Part shown: positions 1-5,763 of the stretch, in pieces
How the letters are laid out: every line of letters starts with the position of its first letter
How positions within the stretch are numbered: the stretch's first letter is position 1
From: Thermoanaerobaculia bacterium
Lineage (GTDB): Bacteria; Acidobacteriota; Thermoanaerobaculia; Gp7-AA8
Direction of reading: 5' to 3'
Length of the DNA stretch: 10,140 nt
NCBI GenBank assembly: GCA_023700825.1
Contig: JAMPYE010000122.1
Location: 1-10,140 of the forward strand
Notes under the pieces: model-generated
Seen by the model: the letters and a program-made list of their open reading frames with translations, nothing else
What the model was told of the DNA's origin: nothing
Database searches by the model: none
Translations under genes and position numbers: made by a program

Positions 1-1142
1 GGCTGGAAGACGATGCGATCGATCGTGCCGTTGAGCACGGGAGTCGGCGTGCGGAGCGCATGGCCCACCACGACTCGCATCTCGACCGCGGGCCGTCCTT
101 CCCGGTCGAAGCCGCGCAGCGCGAACTCCGGCAGGTTCACGATGATCGGCGGCCGGTCGAACCGCCGCGGCGCCCAGCGCCAGCGCTCGAGCGTCAGCTC
201 GATCTGCCTGACGCGCCAGCTCAGCGGCGTGTTGATCGCGCGAAACGTCGCCGGCCCGATGCGCCCATCCGCGTCGATCCCATGCCTTGCCTGAAACCGC
301 TTCACGGCCTCCACGATCGGGCCGGCATAGAGCGTCGAATCCGCGTCGGGGATCTCTCCGGGGGGAAGGTCGCCGAGCTCCCGCAGCAGCATGACGAGCT
401 TCGGCAGGTCGCGATACTCGGAGCCCGGTTCGACGACCTTCACCTCCGAGATGACGATCCCTTCGGCGTCCTGGTCCATCGCGCGGTACTGCCTGAGCGC
501 GGCGATCAGCCGCTGGTATCCGGAGTACGCCGGCTCGATCGTCGTGAGCTGTTTCGCGGCATCGCCCGAGGCGCCGAGCTGCGAGACCAGGGCCGCGAGA
601 TCGATCGGCCCGCTCCCGACCTCGATCGCGAGCTCGACCTCTTTCGACTCGACCCGGCCGCCGTGAAGATCCGACGCGAGGCGCATCACGGTCACCGTGA
701 ACGCGAGGTCGAGCTCGGCGCGGGAGTCGAGGGTCCCGCTCTTTGCCGCAGCGAATCGCGCCGGCCAGGCTCCAGCGTCGTAGTGCGCCGGATCGAGACC
801 GCGATCAGCGATCGCGCCGAGAAACGCGACGATCGCGCGCGTTTGCGGCGTCGCCAGCCCCGCCTTCGTCCAGAGCAGCTCGTGGTCACGAGCCGCATAG
901 ACCGCGCGCACGGGCTCGATCAGGTCACCGAAATGCGGATGTGCGAGGAGCGTAACGCGCTGCGTGGCGAGGAGCGACTCGATCTGCGCCTTGGCCCTCT
1001 CGATGGGAACCGGAACGGGAGGTGGTGGCTGCGGTGGCGCGGCTCGCCGGCACGACACGCCGAAAGGGAGCACCAGGAGCAAGGCGGCGATCGCGCGAAG
1101 ACACGCGGCAGAGCGAGGCGCAATCCCTGGGTGCGGGCTCAG
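1..1142 (-). CDS. YcbB-like L,D-transpeptidase, C-terminus cut by window edge
   Basis: Predicted periplasmic L,D-transpeptidase making 3-3 crosslinks between peptidoglycan stem peptides. The minus-strand frame is open through position 1. It shows a hydrophobic signal ending FGVSC (Cys near 1050-1052, a weak lipobox because -3 is Gly) and a Pro-rich linker. A helical YcbB-type scaffold follows, containing ELLWTKAG and DRGLDPAHYD. At about 232-331 comes a peptidoglycan-binding type 1 domain with VKRFQARHGIDADGRIGP. The beginning of a YkuD domain follows (PPIIVNLPEFALRGFD, then MRVVVGHALRTPTPVLNG). The catalytic His/Cys motif lies beyond the edge, so activity cannot be confirmed. The start is uncertain. 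CTG at 1142 has GAGG 7 nt upstream and gives a normal-length signal; the nearest in-frame ATG (1220) overlaps the M15 gene by 62 nt and gives an overlong N-region. It lies directly downstream of the M15 peptidase gene, probably in one operon. Confidence 0.87.
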   Translation of the reverse strand, partial: MSPHPGIAPRSAACLRAIAALLLVLPFGVSCRRAAPPQPPPPVPVPIERAKAQIESLLATQRVTLLAHPHFGDLIEPVRAVYAARDHELLWTKAGLATPQTRAIVAFLGAIADRGLDPAHYDAGAWPARFAAAKSGTLDSRAELDLAFTVTVMRLASDLHGGRVESKEVELAIEVGSGPIDLAALVSQLGASGDAAKQLTTIEPAYSGYQRLIAALRQYRAMDQDAEGIVISEVKVVEPGSEYRDLPKLVMLLRELGDLPPGEIPDADSTLYAGPIVEAVKRFQARHGIDADGRIGPATFRAINTPLSWRVRQIELTLERWRWAPRRFDRPPIIVNLPEFALRGFDREGRPAVEMRVVVGHALRTPTPVLNGTIDRIVFQ

Positions 1143-1158
1143 CGAGCGGCCTCGCCGC

Positions 1159-2220
1159 TCAGCGGACGATGCCCCAGCGGGCGACGTAACCGCGAGTGTC
1201 GACGTGCAGGAACGGACCATGCGCTTTGTTCGCACGATACACGCCTGCTCCGCCTTTGAGCCATCCCCAATCGGCAGAGTCGTCGATCTCTTCGGCGACG
1301 GCGAGCAGAAGCGCGGCGTCGCGCTGGTTCACGCGCCCGTCGCGGTTGAGATCGTCCATCCGGCCGTCGCCGTCGGAGTCGACGTAGATGTCCATCGCGT
1401 CGCCGTAGAGGTGCCGCGAGTAGCCCGTCTCGTTGCCGATCCTGGAGTTGTAGAACGGCGTCCGGAAACCCGACATGATCGTGAACTTCTCGAAGCCGGC
1501 GCGGCTCCGCTTCGCCAGCTTGTGTTGCATCAGCTCGAGCTTGATCAGCGCCTCGGGGCGCAGGACCAGGAACTTCGAGCCGCCGTCGAGCTTGCATTGG
1601 AAGTCGCGCAACGAGTAGCGGTCCGACACGCGCGCGTCTGCGTTCTCCGGCGTCAGGCGGATGAACCCCCGCGGCGGCGCATAGGTCTCGAGTCCCTTGA
1701 GCGGCGTCTTGATGTACTCGCCGATCTGGTAGCCGTCGAGCATCCCGTCGCGCACACTGGTCGCGGGCGTCATCGCGAAGAGGGTGAGCACGAGGACCCG
1801 CTCGGCCGTCTCGACGGTCGCGTATCCCCACGCGTCAGATTGCTCGGCGTGAACGACGAGCCCGTCCGACACGATCGACAGCGAAAAGCCTGCAGGGGAC
1901 TCGACGATGCCCACGATCGGCTCGTCCGCGATGGAGAACGCGTTGAGCGAACCCGCGACGACCGGCACGAACAGCCGTGTCGTGAAGCCCGGCAGCGACT
2001 CCAGACGGATCCGCTCGCCGTCGACCTCCGGCGTTTCGGCCAGAAGAGCCAGCGCGACCGGCGGCTCGGGAAGAGCGGTCGGGAGGCTGTCGAGGCCCAT
2101 CAAGAGGGCCCCGAACATCATTGCGAGAGCGATTGAGTTCATTCGATCGAGTTGGAGGGGCGCCGCCAGCGCCCGGATCGGGTAAGTCTCGCGCAAAAAC
2201 AGGGGGAAGGGAACCCGCAT
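1159..2220 (-). CDS. M15-family (DUF882/YcbK-like) peptidoglycan peptidase with EF-hand-like insertion
   Basis: Predicted exported zinc peptidase that trims peptidoglycan stem peptides (D,D- or L,D-carboxypeptidase type). Numbered from ATG 2220: a hydrophobic segment at about 29-45 (signal peptide or anchor), an unassigned beta-rich region, then the M15 fold. Visible motifs are SGFRTPFYN (250-258), the zinc motif SRHLYGDAMD (His270, Asp277) and HGPFLHVDTRG (His339, Asp341). Between the zinc motifs sit two acidic loops: DSDGDGRMDD (281-290) and DLNRDGRVNQRD (290-301), the second fitting the dockerin/EF-hand consensus DxNxDGxxNxxD, so calcium binding is likely. Start choice: ATG 2220 has GGGGTGA just upstream. 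ATG 2142 would give a compact signal but lacks a Shine-Dalgarno; TTG 2256 is also open. The downstream L,D-transpeptidase suggests joint cell-wall remodelling: such peptidases can make or remove substrates for 3-3 crosslinking. The exact bond cut is unknown. Confidence 0.85.
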   Translation of the reverse strand: MRVPFPLFLRETYPIRALAAPLQLDRMNSIALAMMFGALLMGLDSLPTALPEPPVALALLAETPEVDGERIRLESLPGFTTRLFVPVVAGSLNAFSIADEPIVGIVESPAGFSLSIVSDGLVVHAEQSDAWGYATVETAERVLVLTLFAMTPATSVRDGMLDGYQIGEYIKTPLKGLETYAPPRGFIRLTPENADARVSDRYSLRDFQCKLDGGSKFLVLRPEALIKLELMQHKLAKRSRAGFEKFTIMSGFRTPFYNSRIGNETGYSRHLYGDAMDIYVDSDGDGRMDDLNRDGRVNQRDAALLLAVAEEIDDSADWGWLKGGAGVYRANKAHGPFLHVDTRGYVARWGIVR

Positions 2221-2289
2221 TTCACCCCAGGGGCGGAGGAGCTGTGATTCCAGCAAGAATGGGAGGATCCGGCGGGTGAGTCAAAAGAG

Positions 2290-2313
2290 GGGCTCGGGCT
2301 CGCGCTCGGGCTC
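2290..2313. repeat. Hexamer tandem repeat (gggctc)
   Basis: Four tandem hexamers, gggctc, gggctc, gcgctc and gggctc, lie in the spacer upstream of the M15 gene and downstream of the DUF971 gene. No reading frame or conserved protein covers them. The rest of the 2221-2381 spacer, apart from the heptamer repeat, shows no recognisable feature. Confidence 0.6.
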
Positions 2314-2343
2314 GAAGAAACCGTGCCGCATCCGCTGCCTGTC

Positions 2344-2371
2344 TAACAACTAACAACCAACAACTAACAAC
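2344..2371. repeat. Heptamer tandem repeat (taacaac)
   Basis: Four uninterrupted heptamers: taacaac, taacaac, caacaac and taacaac. This AT-rich block in a GC-rich region begins about 10 nt after the DUF971 stop, as read on the minus strand. On that strand it is G/T-rich (gttagtt). No stem or T-tract terminator accompanies it, so its role is unknown. Confidence 0.75.
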
Positions 2372-2381
2372 TTTCCCCGTC

Positions 2382-2702
2382 CTACGCCTGCGGCTTGCAC
2401 ATCTCGCAGGGACAGACGGCGCGCAGGCGATCCCAGGTCCAGATGCCCCAGCCGTGGCCGTCGCTCCAGTTGAACTGGATGCCGTAATTGCCGACGCGCT
2501 CGACGGAATCGACCTCGAACGACTTCGGAGTCGTCGACATCGGGCCGGGCGAGTAGACGCGGCCGAAGAGATCGGGCTCGCCGGTGCAGTTCGCGCAGGG
2601 ACAGGCCTTGCGCAGTGCCTCGAGCGGGAAGTACGACTCGTGCCCGTCGGGCCAGACCACGGCGAGCTCGGTCCCGAGGACCTCGAAAAAGTTCGGTATC
2701 AC
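2382..2702 (-). CDS. DUF971 / GBBH-like N-terminal domain protein
   Basis: A 106-residue stand-alone protein of the DUF971 family, related to the N-terminal domain of gamma-butyrobetaine hydroxylase. Family hallmarks are visible: an N-terminal beta segment with VVWPDGHESYFPLEALR, a first cysteine cluster CPCANC (residues 34-39), the core VGNYGIQFNWSDGHGWGIW, and a second cluster CPCEMC (97-102) close to the C-terminus. Paired cysteine clusters suggest metal (Zn or Fe-S) binding. No enzymatic activity can be assigned, and no hydroxylase catalytic domain follows. The GTG start at 2702 is chosen because an in-frame TGA lies six codons upstream. The gene is divergent from truA, with only 39 bp between the starts. 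Confidence 0.86.
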   Translation of the reverse strand: MIPNFFEVLGTELAVVWPDGHESYFPLEALRKACPCANCTGEPDLFGRVYSPGPMSTTPKSFEVDSVERVGNYGIQFNWSDGHGWGIWTWDRLRAVCPCEMCKPQA

Positions 2703-2741
2703 GGCGCGGCATTGTACTCATAATTGCGCCCGGGACCGACG
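2703..2741. promoter_or_regulatory. Putative divergent promoter region, DUF971 / truA
   Basis: This 39-bp gap separates the two divergent starts and holds an AT-rich island in otherwise GC-rich DNA. On the plus strand CATAAT (2719-2724) resembles a -10 box and would place the truA mRNA start about 11 nt before its ATG. On the minus strand TACAAT (2716-2711) ends 8 nt before the GTG, which would give a nearly leaderless DUF971 message. No convincing -35 boxes are visible, so this is tentative. Confidence 0.28.
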
Positions 2742-3548
2742 ATGCCGAACTACAAACTCCTCATCGAGTACGAAGGAACGCGCTACTCCGGCTGGCAGAC
2801 GCAGGGGAACACGCCGAAGACGATCCAGGGGAACCTGATCCGCGCGGCCCGCGAGGTGTACAACCGCGTCGACGTCGGGGGCGCGGGGCGCACCGACGCC
2901 GGCGTTCACGCGATCGCGCAGGTCGCGCACCTGAAGATCAAAGAGAAGGTGGCGCCGCTCGAGCTCGTCCGCTCGCTCAACGACCGACTGCCGCACGACA
3001 TCTGCGTCCTCGACGCGTCGCCCGTCGACGAGGAGTTCCACGCTCGGCACGACGCGAAGTCGCGGATCTATCTCTACCAGATCTCGCGGCGGCGCACGGC
3101 GTTCGCCAAGCCGTTCGTCTGGTGGATCAAGGACCGCCTCGATGCGCGCGCGATGGAGCAGGCAGCCGCCGGGCTCGCGGGCATGCACGACTTCTCGCTC
3201 TTCACCGACCGGCGCAACGAGAACGAGTCGACGAAGGTGCTCGTCGATTCCGCGCAGCTCGTCGAGGCAGGCGACCTGCTGCTGTTCCGCATCTCCGCGT
3301 CGCACTTTCTCTGGAAGATGGTCCGCAAGCTCGTCGCGGCGCTCGTCGAGGTCGGTCGCGGCAACCTCTCGCCCGACGAGTTCATGGCTCTCGTCGACGG
3401 CGAAGGGGCACGGTTCGAGCCGACGGCTCCTCCCTCGGGGCTCTTCTTCGAAGCGGTGACGTTCCAGGGCGAGAGGTTCGAGCGGCCGCTCGAGCCGGTC
3501 ATCCCGGTCGTCTCGCCGTTGCCGATGGGGCGCTCGAGGCGGCGATGA
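2742..3548 (+). CDS. truA: tRNA pseudouridine(38-40) synthase TruA
   Basis: Cytosolic enzyme that isomerises uridines 38-40 in the anticodon arm of tRNAs to pseudouridine. At 268 residues it has normal family length. The N-terminus reads YKLLIEYEGTRYSGWQ, and the catalytic motif GAGRTDAGVHA carries the nucleophile Asp52 (equivalent to Asp60 of E. coli TruA). Further family segments are FHARHDAKSRIYLYQI, GMHDFSLFT and FLWKMVRKLVAALVEVGRG. ATG 2742 is preferred over an in-frame TTG at 2724 because MPNYKLL matches the usual TruA N-terminus; a weak GGGA lies 6 nt upstream. Its TGA overlaps the thiL start as ATGA, implying translational coupling. The C-terminal tail ending RSRRR is basic and poorly conserved. 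Confidence 0.97.
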   Translation: MPNYKLLIEYEGTRYSGWQTQGNTPKTIQGNLIRAAREVYNRVDVGGAGRTDAGVHAIAQVAHLKIKEKVAPLELVRSLNDRLPHDICVLDASPVDEEFHARHDAKSRIYLYQISRRRTAFAKPFVWWIKDRLDARAMEQAAAGLAGMHDFSLFTDRRNENESTKVLVDSAQLVEAGDLLLFRISASHFLWKMVRKLVAALVEVGRGNLSPDEFMALVDGEGARFEPTAPPSGLFFEAVTFQGERFERPLEPVIPVVSPLPMGRSRRR

Positions 3549-4564
3549 CGAGCGAGCGCGACCTGCTCGAGACGATCCGCCGGGCGTTTCCCGAGTCCGC
3601 CGCGACTCTCGGCATCGGGGACGACGCGGCGATCCTCGAGCTCGCCGCGCCGGGCGTCTACACGAAGGACGTGCTCGTCGAGGAGGTCGACTTCTTCGCC
3701 GATGCCGACCCGAGGCTGCTCGCCGAGAAATGTCTCGCGGTGAATCTCTCCGACCTCGGCGCGATGGGCGCGCGTCCCGTGGCGTTTCTGTTGTCGCTCG
3801 CGATGCCGGAGCGATTCCTCCCGTCGTTCGACGCGTTCGTCGGCTCGCTCGCGGACGCCGCGCGACGGCACCGGGTGAGCCTCATCGGCGGCGACCTCTC
3901 CCGCTCGGCGCAGCTGACCATTTGCGTGACGGCGATCGGCGAGGCCCCGCCGCGCCCGCTGCTGCGCAGCGCGGCGCGTCCCGGCGACCGGCTCTTCGTC
4001 AGCAGGCCGCTCGGCGGAGCGTCGGCCGGCTTCGAGTTGCTCAAGCGCGGCTGGCGACTCGACGACTCACGCTCCGCGGTGGCGCCCGACCCGGCGCGCG
4101 CGAGCTTCGAGCAGCGCGCTTTCGCGCAGTCGGCACTTCTACAGCACCTGACCCCCGAGCCGGAGATCGCGCTCGGCAGGACTCTCGCTTCGCTCGAATC
4201 GGTGCACGCGTGCCTCGACGTCTCCGACGGCCTCTCGACCGATCTGGCGCGCCTCTGCGAGGCGTCGGGCTGCGGCGCGATCGTCGACTGGGAGCGTGTT
4301 CCGCCGCTGCCCGGGCTTGCGACGGTCGGCGCGGGACTCGTGAATGCGGACGCTGCGGTGCTCGACGGCGGCGAGGAGTTCGCGCTGCTCTTCACGGCCG
4401 ACGCGCGGGAGTCGGAGCTGAGCACGGCCGCGGGCCGCCCCGTCTACGCGATCGGGCGGATGACGAAGGAGCCGGCGATCCTCCTAGAGCGCGCAGGATC
4501 GCGCGCGCCGCTCCCCTCGCGCGGCTTCGACCACTTCGCCTCGGCTGACGCGACGGCGTTGTAG
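3545..4564 (+). CDS. thiL: Thiamine-monophosphate kinase ThiL
   Basis: ATP-dependent kinase converting thiamine monophosphate to thiamine diphosphate, the last step of cofactor synthesis. It has 339 residues and the AIR-synthase-like fold. Motifs in order: GIGDDAAIL (23-31, Mg-binding aspartates), KDVLVEEVDFF (41-51), NLSDLGAMGARP (67-78), GGDLSRS, GDRLFVSRPLG, LDVSDGLSTDL and GGEEFALLF. Two positions differ from the textbook sequence: the motif usually written VEGVHF reads VEEVDF (Asp for His), and GGDTTR reads GGDLSR. All magnesium-ligand aspartates seen elsewhere are kept, so it is probably active. The start ATG overlaps the truA stop, with GAGG 5 nt upstream inside truA. No other thiamine gene is nearby. 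The gene converges on the DUF488 gene, leaving 32 bp. Confidence 0.96.
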   Translation: MTSERDLLETIRRAFPESAATLGIGDDAAILELAAPGVYTKDVLVEEVDFFADADPRLLAEKCLAVNLSDLGAMGARPVAFLLSLAMPERFLPSFDAFVGSLADAARRHRVSLIGGDLSRSAQLTICVTAIGEAPPRPLLRSAARPGDRLFVSRPLGGASAGFELLKRGWRLDDSRSAVAPDPARASFEQRAFAQSALLQHLTPEPEIALGRTLASLESVHACLDVSDGLSTDLARLCEASGCGAIVDWERVPPLPGLATVGAGLVNADAAVLDGGEEFALLFTADARESELSTAAGRPVYAIGRMTKEPAILLERAGSRAPLPSRGFDHFASADATAL

Positions 4565-4596
4565 AGGCGGAGCCGGCCCGGTTCTCGATCGTCCGC

Positions 4597-4983
4597 TCAG
4601 GCGAGCTTCGCTCCCCTGCGCGCAAGGAGCTCCCGCAGCAGGGAGCGGTGGCAGTGCGTCTCGTCCTCGCAGTAGCAGCCGACCGAGAAATTAGCGGAAT
4701 GCGAGAGCGCGGCGAGGGCGTCGAGGACGCGGCTCGCATCGGGCCGGTTCATTTCCGCCTCGTAGCGCCGCGCGAAACTCTTCCACGACTTCAGCGACGT
4801 GCTCGAGCGGCCCGCGCTCATCAGCTCCTGACTCGGAGCCAGGTTAGGCAGCCAGACGTCGAACCAGTTCTCCGACGCGAATCTGGTCCGCGGCACTCCG
4901 CGCGGAGGGCGGCGCACCGTACCGAGGCGGACTCCCTCGCCCCGCAGTCGCGCGCTGCCGAGCTGAACGATCCTGATCGCCAT
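4597..4983 (-). CDS. DUF488 family protein
   Basis: A 128-residue DUF488 protein of the short YeaO-like type. Seen: the N-terminus MAIRIVQLGS, the segment IGTVRRPPRGVP-like (residues 21-31), WFDVWLPNLAPS (40-51), KSFARRYEAEM, and the C-terminal signature VGCYCEDETHCHRSLLRELL with Cys103, Cys105, Cys111 and neighbouring His residues. The Cys/His cluster is the family's most conserved part and suggests metal or nucleic-acid chemistry, but the biochemical role is not established. A strong AGGGGG Shine-Dalgarno lies 5 nt before the ATG. The gene starts 15 bp after the dihydrofolate-reductase-family gene, so co-transcription is likely. Confidence 0.9.
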   Translation of the reverse strand: MAIRIVQLGSARLRGEGVRLGTVRRPPRGVPRTRFASENWFDVWLPNLAPSQELMSAGRSSTSLKSWKSFARRYEAEMNRPDASRVLDALAALSHSANFSVGCYCEDETHCHRSLLRELLARRGAKLA

Positions 4984-4998
4984 GTTTCCCCCTGCCGT

Positions 4999-5550
4999 CT
5001 ACTCGGTCTTCGTGTCCGTCGGACGCTCTACTTCGTACTCGCTTTGAACCGCACCGCCGCGCAACTCGCGAGTCGCGACGTGTTTGAGTCGAATGTCGGA
5101 GTCCACCGAGCCGAAGAGCGCGATGCCTGAGCCGACGAGCACCGGGACGCGTGTGATCACTAGCCGGTGGATGAGCCCCGCACGCAGGAACTGCTGAATC
5201 GTGGCGCCGCCGTCCACGTACACGTGCTCGAAGCCGCGATCGGACAGGCGGGCGAGCACCTCGTCCGGGTTGCCCGCGATCTGCTCGACGACCGCATCCC
5301 GAGGAGGAGGCGGAAGTGGACGGTTGCTGAGAACGAACACCGGGGTGCGACCGTAGGGCCACGCCGGGAACGGAAGGACGACCTCGTACGTGTTGCGCCC
5401 CATGAGCACGACGTCGACCGTGGCGAAGAAGGCGTCGAATCCGTTGGATGCGCCGTCAGCGTCGCTTCCGCCCGTCAGGAAATCGAACGTGCCGTCGGGC
5501 CGCGCGATGAAGCCGTCAAGGCTCGTGCCGACGAAGACGGAAGTTCTCAT
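4999..5550 (-). CDS. Dihydrofolate reductase family protein (RibD C-terminal-like)
   Basis: A 183-residue single-domain NADPH-dependent reductase of the RibD_C/DHFR-like superfamily (YwjB/YyaP-like). Visible motifs: TSLDGFIARPDG (9-20), the nucleotide-binding segment VVLMGRNTYEVVL (47-59), FVLSNRPLP, VYVDGGATIQQFL (111-122) and the strand ITRVPVLVGSGIALF (132-146). There is no deaminase domain, so it is not a complete RibD. The substrate is unknown; stand-alone members are not proven riboflavin or folate enzymes. On the minus strand, upstream, GGAGG (5563-5567) lies about 12 nt before the ATG, and the adjoining bases allow a short GAGG/CCTC stem that could partly mask it. The gene leads a two-gene unit with the DUF488 gene. 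Confidence 0.93.
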   Translation of the reverse strand: MRTSVFVGTSLDGFIARPDGTFDFLTGGSDADGASNGFDAFFATVDVVLMGRNTYEVVLPFPAWPYGRTPVFVLSNRPLPPPPRDAVVEQIAGNPDEVLARLSDRGFEHVYVDGGATIQQFLRAGLIHRLVITRVPVLVGSGIALFGSVDSDIRLKHVATRELRGGAVQSEYEVERPTDTKTE

Positions 5551-5647
5551 GGGCCGAGGATACCTCCACTACGGTGGCGAGATCGAGGGACGTGAGAGCA
5601 ACCCCGGCGGCTGCCGAACTATGAACGAGCTGCGGTTGCGGTCGGGG

Positions 5648-5684
5648 CCCGCGCGCGGGACGCCGGCGCTACGAAAGGCCGGCG
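5648..5684. repeat. Perfect palindrome plus 7-bp hairpin in the spacer
   Basis: CCCGCGCGCGGG (5648-5659) is a perfect 12-bp palindrome. One base further, CGCCGGC (5661-5667) pairs with GCCGGCG (5678-5684) around a 10-nt loop that contains GTAG when read on the minus strand. It lies about 80 nt downstream of the M14 stop. No T-tract follows on either strand, so a Rho-independent terminator is not supported. It may be a remnant of the hairpin family at 8443-8882. Confidence 0.6.
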
Positions 5685-5694
5685 CCTCGGTTGC

Positions 5695-5757
5695 GCGTTT
5701 CGCGTTTCGCGTTCGACGTTCCCTTGCCTGTTCCTCGCCTCTCGCCTCGCCGCCTAA
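5695..5757 (-). repeat. Composite degenerate repeat, copy A (AGGCGA-type + GAAACG-type)
   Basis: Read on the minus strand from 5757, this holds a run of GGCGAG/AGGCGAG units, then ACAGGCA, GGGAACG, and two tandem GAAACGC units. The hairpin at 5661-5684 follows directly. Copy B at 8338-8420 shows the same order on the opposite strand at the other side of the M14 gene. Function is unknown. Nothing else recognisable is seen in the rest of the 5551-5763 spacer. Confidence 0.6.
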
Positions 5758-5763
5758 CCGTCT

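Noticed and set aside
60..1259. Long open frame on the plus strand, about 400 residues
   Set aside because: It is antisense to the L,D-transpeptidase, is Arg/Asp/Pro-rich with no protein family motif, and results from GC-rich codon bias in the real gene.
3665..3700. ThiL motif changes (VEEVDF, and GGDLSR elsewhere) as a sign of lost function
   Set aside because: The metal-binding aspartates and the GGEE motif are intact, and similar substitutions are plausible within the family.
2615..4564. Open frame of about 650 residues suggesting a long N-terminal extension of ThiL
   Set aside because: Upstream of 3545 the frame is an out-of-phase reading of truA. The ATGA overlap and GAGG site mark the true thiL start.
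4565..4596. Bidirectional terminator between convergent thiL and DUF488 genes
   Set aside because: Only a broken GC stem can be drawn (GAGCCGG with CCGGTTCTC), and there is no T-tract on either strand.
5661..5684. Rho-independent terminator of the M14 gene
   Set aside because: The stem is good, but the following bases on the minus strand are G/C, not T.
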